Assembly: GCF_901709675.1 (NCBI RefSeq) | Contig: NC_051101.1 | Span: 13,913,416 to 13,977,415, forward strand | From: Syngnathus acus | Taxonomy: Eukaryota; Chordata; Actinopteri; Syngnathiformes; Syngnathidae | Direction of reading: 5' to 3' | DNA: 64,000 nt | Shown: positions 58,841 through 64,000 of the stretch, piece by piece | Numbering within the stretch: the stretch's first letter is position 1 | How the letters are laid out: each line of letters starts with the position of its first letter | The notes under the pieces: model-generated | What the model saw: the letters and a program-made list of their open reading frames with translations, nothing else | What the model was told of the DNA's origin: nothing | Database searches by the model: none | Translations under genes and position numbers: made by a program

Positions 58841-61042
58841 CCCGCCCCCCCATGCTTAATAGACACCCAACCAGACATTGGAGGCCTGCCCGGTAATTGT
58901 AGCTACGAGAGCGCTTGATCACAGACACGTGGGCTTTGCAAACAAACACAGCGCGGCTCGACCTCTGGCGATCAACATGCTCAGCATAGCTGGAAAGATG
59001 AGGACACCTAAGGAGGAGCTATGGGAGGCTGCCGGCCCGGAGCGTTCAATAAACGGATAAATAGCTCGCACGCTTAATCTGCCCACTTATAAGATTTCCG
59101 TTATAATCTAATAAAGGCACAAATTGATCTTCTCGGGGGAGCAGGAAATCCGAGAGCAATACGCGATCCATAATGTTAGCGGGAGTCTCCGCGCCACCCG
59201 CTTTGGACAAACCACACCAAATGAGTCCGTCCCGCTCTCAGCTCGTCCGTCATTCCCGAAAACAATTATCGAGGCTTTTCTCAAGGATATGTCGGCGATT
59301 AAGACGCCCAATGGACAATTTGCATGGGCGGCGCTACTTTCTTAACCATACCTGCGCCATTTAGTCTCACTTACAGCTCTAATGGTGCGATTACCCTTCA
59401 CCGCCGGTCGGCCGGCCGGCGCTAATAGTCCTCTCGGAGAACCTTTTGACGTTACGACTCCAAACCTCCATTTAGCTCCCGACGTCTGCACCCCCCCCCC
59501 CCCCCCCCCCCCGGTTATCGATCCGGCAACCCCCAAATGCTAGCCTCCGAGTCCCTGACGCCGCAATCTTCCTCCCCCCTACTTATCCGGCCGGCTCCGT
59601 CCTTAACCGTGATCTCTCCGCCCAACTTAATCCCCTTGATAATCAAATGGGGCCCAGATTGGCACCAATTAGCCCGCCCGAGTGCCTGCGCCAGTTTCAC
59701 TGCGGTTAGCGGATAGCGGTTAGCGGCAGAGGTGGCGGCAAACACGCTGGTGCTATCCAGGGAGGCTGTAAACATCCATTAGCGGTTAACCGTCCTGACT
59801 TTTTTTTTTTCTTTCTCCTTTCCTTCCTTCTCCCCAAAGCTCTCTCATTAGCGCAGCCAGCCCTGACAGGTAAACAGCACTAATGGGAATGGACTATCAA
59901 TAAATGCCTGCTGTGTTAACAGGAAGTGCGAGCCGAGCGGTAGGGGCAGATAGAAAAATGGGATGTACAGTAAAGAGAGGACTGAGGTATGAAAGGAACA
60001 AGTGTAATGGAACCTCTGAGGTTGGTCTTGGTGGCCGACTTCCAAGTGGAAATATGGTCAGCCCTCATTAGGAATGAACTCAAAGAGCCTTTTTTTTTCC
60101 CAATCACGTTTGTATGATCGCAGCGGGATTCAACATTAAGATCAACCGTCTAATGAAATCAAATCTTTGATGCTGGCGTCATTGTCACATTCAACGGGTT
60201 GACTTTGAGTGCGTTGCGTGACGATTGCCAGCCGCGTTGCCTCCATTGGCGTTAATGCTTCTATTTGCGCTCACATGAAAAGAGGAAAGGGAACGAGAAC
60301 TGGAAGGCAAAAAAACAGACAGAGGCTAAATAAAAAGAGAGAGCGGGTAGGGAGATGATAGAGCGATGTTATTTATGTTTGGAGCAGGTTCACTCCGAGT
60401 TCACCTTTCCATGAGACGTCCCCGAGCGGTGACAACCGACACGAGTGCGGCGGCGTTGTCTGCCAACGCGGGGGTGCTGAGTATCTTCAACCATAAACCT
60501 GCGTGTGTGTGTGTGTGTGTGCGTGCGGGGGGGCATGCAAGGGGCTGAACTGAGGGTCAACCGCCAAGCGGGAACGTCTCGCTGAGGACAAAGGACGCAA
60601 GGGTGGGAACGCGAGTGAACGCTTCACGGGCCTGTGACCGGGCCTCCGGAGCACTAAATCAGAACTGCCTTTAAAAAAAAAAAACACATCACAAACACAC
60701 ATTCCAGAAGAAATCAATCAAATAATATCTCAAAAAGTACAGATGGGAAAAATGAACATGGTTGGCCCGGAGAGTTTTATGCAGTCCAGAATCAGACATC
60801 CGCCAGTCTAATTACGCCAGCTGACCTCTCGCAGGTCACCTGAGTAAAGCCCCCCCCCTAAAAAAAATCAATATTCATTCTTTAAGATCTGTCACCCGCT
60901 TTTGACACTATCGACCGCGGCCTGGGTCTACTCCCCCCCCCCCATGCATCCAACCACCCTCCTCATTCTGTAGCCAGCCATCAAATCAGCGTTTGAATAC
61001 ACTCCTCCCTAATTTGCCCGGTTACAAGTGAGCAGAACTTAC
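58841..61042. other. Non-coding; if the exon at 61043 is real, downstream intron
   Basis: A run of 22 C lies at 59491-59512 and a (GT)n at about 60500-60520. GCGGTTAGCGGATAGCGGTTAGCGG is at 59702-59726. Blocks at 59060-59110 (CTTATAAGATTTCCG, TATAATCTAATAAAGG) and 59620-59700 (CCCAACTTAATCCCC, GATAATCAAATGG, CACCAATTAGCCC) look enhancer-like. No further exon with paired splice sites was found. Confidence 0.3.
59491..59512. repeat. Poly-C run of 22
   Basis: An uninterrupted C homopolymer. Its true length may differ from the assembly. Confidence 0.95.
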
Positions 61043-61114
61043 CTTCACACTTGACGGGAACATTCCACAGGAGTCTTTCTTTCCCATAAGAGTTCGTCGT
61101 CGCTCCAATGGAAC
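61043..61114 (-). CDS. Candidate internal coding exon, product not recognised
   Basis: On the minus strand, a 72-base open segment lies between a polypyrimidine acceptor (ATCTTTCTTTCCAG, AG at 61115-61116) and a perfect consensus donor (GAAG|GTAAGT, GT at 61041-61042). Read in the phase that keeps it open it adds 24 residues, beginning Ser-Ile-Gly-Ala-Thr-Thr-Asn-Ser and ending Trp-Asn-Val-Pro-Val-Lys-Cys-Glu, with split codons at both ends (phase 1-1). An exon of this kind can be skipped without a frameshift and is typical of extracellular modules or alternative cassette exons. The frame stays open on both sides and has balanced composition, unlike most frames in the window. I do not recognise the protein. 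It may be chance, because one 72-base exon in 64 kb is weak evidence. If real, the gene runs right to left and its neighbouring exons lie outside or were missed. Confidence 0.33.
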
Positions 61115-61448
61115 CTGGAAAGAAAGATGTTGCTGAACATGGCTCGGTTTCAGAATGTAAAATGGACTTTTTAATTGCATGTATGGAAATTGTTGGGGCT
61201 CTGGAGTGCCTGCCCCCACCCATCAAACGTGAAATGACACAACCAACTGAAGCAAGCCAAGAGCGGCTGCAGCGAGTTTTGTTGGACGCGCATATTAGCT
61301 TTAGCGTTCGCTTCAAAATACATGAACGTTTGGGAAAGTTGCCTTGAGCGGACAAACTTGGATTTTCAAGTTACGAGATGTTGCTCGATGGAATTTTTGC
61401 CGTGCGTCGCAAAGCAAAGTTTGACTTGACTGAACTTCAGACACTCGG
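61115..61448. other. Putative upstream intron sequence
   Basis: No repeat or gene is recognised. If the exon to the left is real, this is its upstream intron. Confidence 0.3.
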
Positions 61449-61462
61449 CCACTAGATGGCAG
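61449..61462 (+). promoter_or_regulatory. CTCF-like motif
   Basis: CCACTAGATGGCAG, within GGCCACTAGATGGCAGCAGCA, matches the core CCASYAGRKGGCRS at every position and also has the GGC-flank of the extended motif. It is the only strong plus-strand match I found. It lies 335 bases from the candidate exon. Occupancy is not shown. Confidence 0.6.
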
Positions 61463-62340
61463 CAGCACTTGACACGATTACCCTCATCTGGCGTGTTTTG
61501 CGAATCTATTTGAAATACGACCAAATTTCTGTTGACCAAAAATGGATCCTAAGAAAATGAACGATTGAATGAAAAGTATGAAATGATGAAAATCGCCACG
61601 GGCGCACTCGGCAATGACTGCAGCCTCATCCTGTCCTCGCTGGCCCCGTGTGTTATTTTGGCGATAAGCAGCACGTGGCTAACGAACAAAGAGGTTGTTG
61701 AAGGTCGGCCTCTTAATTTAGGAACCTTCAATGAAGCAGGCTCTTCATGGCTAAACACACATCATTGGAATAATGCCAAGGACCCTTCTTGTTTTATCCC
61801 ACAAGGGCCTGGTGTTCTTTCCATCACCTTTATCGGAATTATGTTGATTATATCCAAAAATATATTTTTTCTTTAAAGGTGTTGGCATTGTGCGTCCGTC
61901 GTCTGCTGATGACAGGGAAACGCGCCGTAACACAATCAGAGATGCAAAGCGAGGTCGGCGGGGCGGAGGCGAATGGGGAGGGGAGGGGGGTCAGCCGAGA
62001 GGCAAGGCCAGCCAAGGTCAGGTTCATCTGCATGATTCGGCACGGCGTCACCCGACCTCTGGATTAGTGTACAAAGTGCGCCTTTCCCAAATTTGAACCA
62101 ATGATTGACATCTTGCTCATTACGCAAAACAAGCAAGCTCCATTCCGGCTCATGTTCTTGTGAGGTGAGGACATTCTTTCACCCCCACAGTCCTCCTCCT
62201 CCTCCTCCCCCTCTTCACTTCACGGGGCAGGGCGTATCTCCCTGCTCTCTCCTGCCCCCTCCTGGACGTATGTGCACACACTGACACCTGACTATTGTAA
62301 CATTAATGCTCAGTGTGTTGGGGGTGGGAAGAAAAAAAAA
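61463..62340. other. Unrecognised non-coding sequence
   Basis: Contains a CTCCTCCTCCTCC patch near 62191-62205. No gene or RNA is supported. Confidence 0.35.
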
Positions 62341-62645
62341 GAACCCTGATCCTAATCCCTAAGTGACTTTCATCAATCGTAATGACAAAACGCAGCCGTT
62401 AATCAGCAGGCCGGGTTCTACGAGGGTGCAGCATTTGGTGCCGGTCCAAAACGGCGAGCATTGGCAGGGGTCTTCGCTCTTAGTGAATGTGGTTCCCGCC
62501 GCCGCCGCCGCCTTTTCCCAACAGATGAATTGCTGGCTAATTCTCACGGCTGGTCTTTTTTGTGCGCCAGCATTTCCTGTTTGTCTGAGTGTCCGCTGCC
62601 ATTATACAGCCAATTCCAGTATAGCAGCTGGCAAGGGGACCCCCA
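62341..62645. promoter_or_regulatory. Possible conserved non-coding element
   Basis: Contains TTTCATCAATCGTAATGAC, GCCGTTAATCAGC, (GCC)n at about 62497-62512, GCTGGCTAATTCTC and GCCATTATACAGCC. Mostly repeat-free. The call is enhancer-like on motifs only. Confidence 0.35.
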
Positions 62646-64000
62646 CAACTACTCCCCTGACCCCCCGCCCCCTTCCTTTCCAAACACAGTCCAACCACTA
62701 TGAATACTAATGCAGAAGCCAGCAGGGACCCGGTGGAGGAGCGCGAGGAAAAGGAAGCGAAACAGTCGAGTGTTTGGAAATGTAAGGCTGAGGTGTGTGG
62801 ATGGGGGGGACGGGCAGGGGGGGGGGGCAACTCCCCGTGAGATTTCATCAACCCTGCATACACGCGCTGTGCCCCCCGAATCGTCTCCTTTGCCCTTCCT
62901 TCACACTTAGCCATGCAGGCATCTTTTTTTCTTTTTGCAAGAGGTCTGGTGGAGGGAGGGGGAGGGGGTGGCCTCAACAGCAGAGGGGCCGGATGTCAAT
63001 CACCTCTTCAGGTGGGCTTGAGAGACATTACGGCAGCCGGCCGACATCAGGGGGAATTAAAAAATACACGGCCGGCAGGGAGAGTGGCGAGATGGTCCCG
63101 GATGGTGCAAGGTAGATTCTGTAATTGCCGCTACCCGCCACAAATGACTTGAAATAAGTCAATAAATCAGCATGCATCAACGACAACGCATGACTGAGCC
63201 CCGATTCACCCCCCCACCCAAAACAAATAGGGGGGGGGCTGGGAGGGGAGCAGGAGTCAAGGGAGGAGAAATCAATGGACGAGCTAAAAAGAAAAAAGGG
63301 GTGGGAACATGAACCATTTCAAAAAATGAAGGGGGGGGGGGTCGAGTACAAAAGCGCCCGAGGGTCGCCCGCCCGCCCCCCCCTCCACAATGCCCCGCGG
63401 CCCCCGATAGGCTTGAGTGACCACATGGAGTGTGAGGCGAGTGGCGAGACACTGGCAAAACTTGATAGCAAGGAGTCAAGAGGATAACACTTCCACTACA
63501 ACTGCTGGACAGAAATACATACTTTTAGTTTTCCCACCATCCTCCCCCCAATTCTACACCATTCAATCAGTAACGAGCAGGACCAAAGAATTACTAATAG
63601 TCTGCTTTTAATGTTTCAAGTGGTAAACCGGCACCAAGGTAAACAGGTCAATAGTATTGATCCCGATTTGCAGTCATACACACGCACACACACACACACA
63701 CAGAAACATGGAATGTACTCAAAGTCTTCTGCTTTGCACTCCACAAGTTATACTGGAGCTAACAACATATACTCGTGCTAGGATTTGGAAGGAAATAATG
63801 ACAAATAATCAAAATAGGCCAATTCCTTTGACAAAAAACTATACAATGAATAAAAGGGTTGTTTTATCCTGTCATTTTTACAAGAAGAAAGATAAACGTC
63901 CAAAATGTTTTGTTGCCAAGTGACAGCCGACAAAGAGCCAGTTGCCAGCATTCGAAAGTCGTCAGTCTAATCTAAACACACAAATGTATTCAAATTTGCT
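62646..64000. other. Unrecognised non-coding sequence
   Basis: Poly-G runs lie at about 62817-62826, 63231-63238 and 63331-63340, and (CA)n at about 63683-63701. The 146-codon minus-strand frame (62537-62977) has Pro runs from these tracts and no splice context. The last 300 bases are AT-rich with nothing recognised. Confidence 0.35.
63676..63702. repeat. (CA)n microsatellite
   Basis: CACGCACACACACACACACA, a short CA run. Confidence 0.95.

Overview
The window looks like non-coding nuclear DNA from a ray-finned fish, probably a percomorph teleost. The evidence is: (i) no intact protein-coding gene, since the longest open frame is 232 codons and looks like GC-rich chance; (ii) very many vertebrate-type microsatellites, with long (GT)n, (ATCT)n and (GTGC)n tracts; (iii) fragments of dispersed repeats that I recognise from teleost genomes: a family beginning CTTAAAGGGGAAGTCAA, a 3' tail reading GAGGACAAGCGCCATAGAAA followed by (ATGG)n, a GTGTCAAACTCAAGGCCCG family, and a Tc1-like 'AGTCTACACACCCCTG' end. 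There are no bacterial operons, rRNA genes, convincing tRNA genes or CRISPR arrays. I cannot name the species or the locus.

Layout. 1-14 kb: single-copy sequence with AT-rich, homeodomain-motif-rich blocks (about 7.1-7.5, 8.5-8.7 and 11.1-11.3 kb), several old repeat fragments, local duplications at 0.55 and 13.3 kb, and a strong CTCF-like motif at 10.9 kb. 14-23 kb: microsatellites, transposon remnants, a SOX-POU composite motif at 20.9 kb and another local duplication at 22.2 kb. 23-41 kb: mostly unrecognised sequence with conserved-element-like blocks, three CTCF-like motifs (30.8, 30.96 and 37.5 kb) and a CpG-rich block at 38.6-38.9 kb. 41-54 kb: CpG-rich stretches (42.1 and 49.0-49.6 kb), more conserved-element-like blocks, and a GA-rich promoter-like region at 53.1-53.6 kb. 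54-64 kb: long GT arrays, a local duplication at 57.8 kb, a single candidate internal exon on the minus strand (61043-61114), and a CTCF-like motif 335 bases beyond it.

The simplest reading is a regulatory desert, or the very large introns of one minus-strand gene, in a fish genome. The density of TAAT/ATTA-type motifs in repeat-free blocks resembles the surroundings of developmental regulator genes. That is inference, because alignment is the only proof of conservation and I could not run one. The four left CTCF-like motifs lie on the minus strand and the one at 61.4 kb on the plus strand. This divergent arrangement would fit a chromatin-domain boundary. I found no new enzyme, defence or mobile system. 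The most checkable novelties are the candidate exon, the CTCF-like set, the SOX-POU element and a recurrent class of roughly 75-165 bp local tandem duplications.
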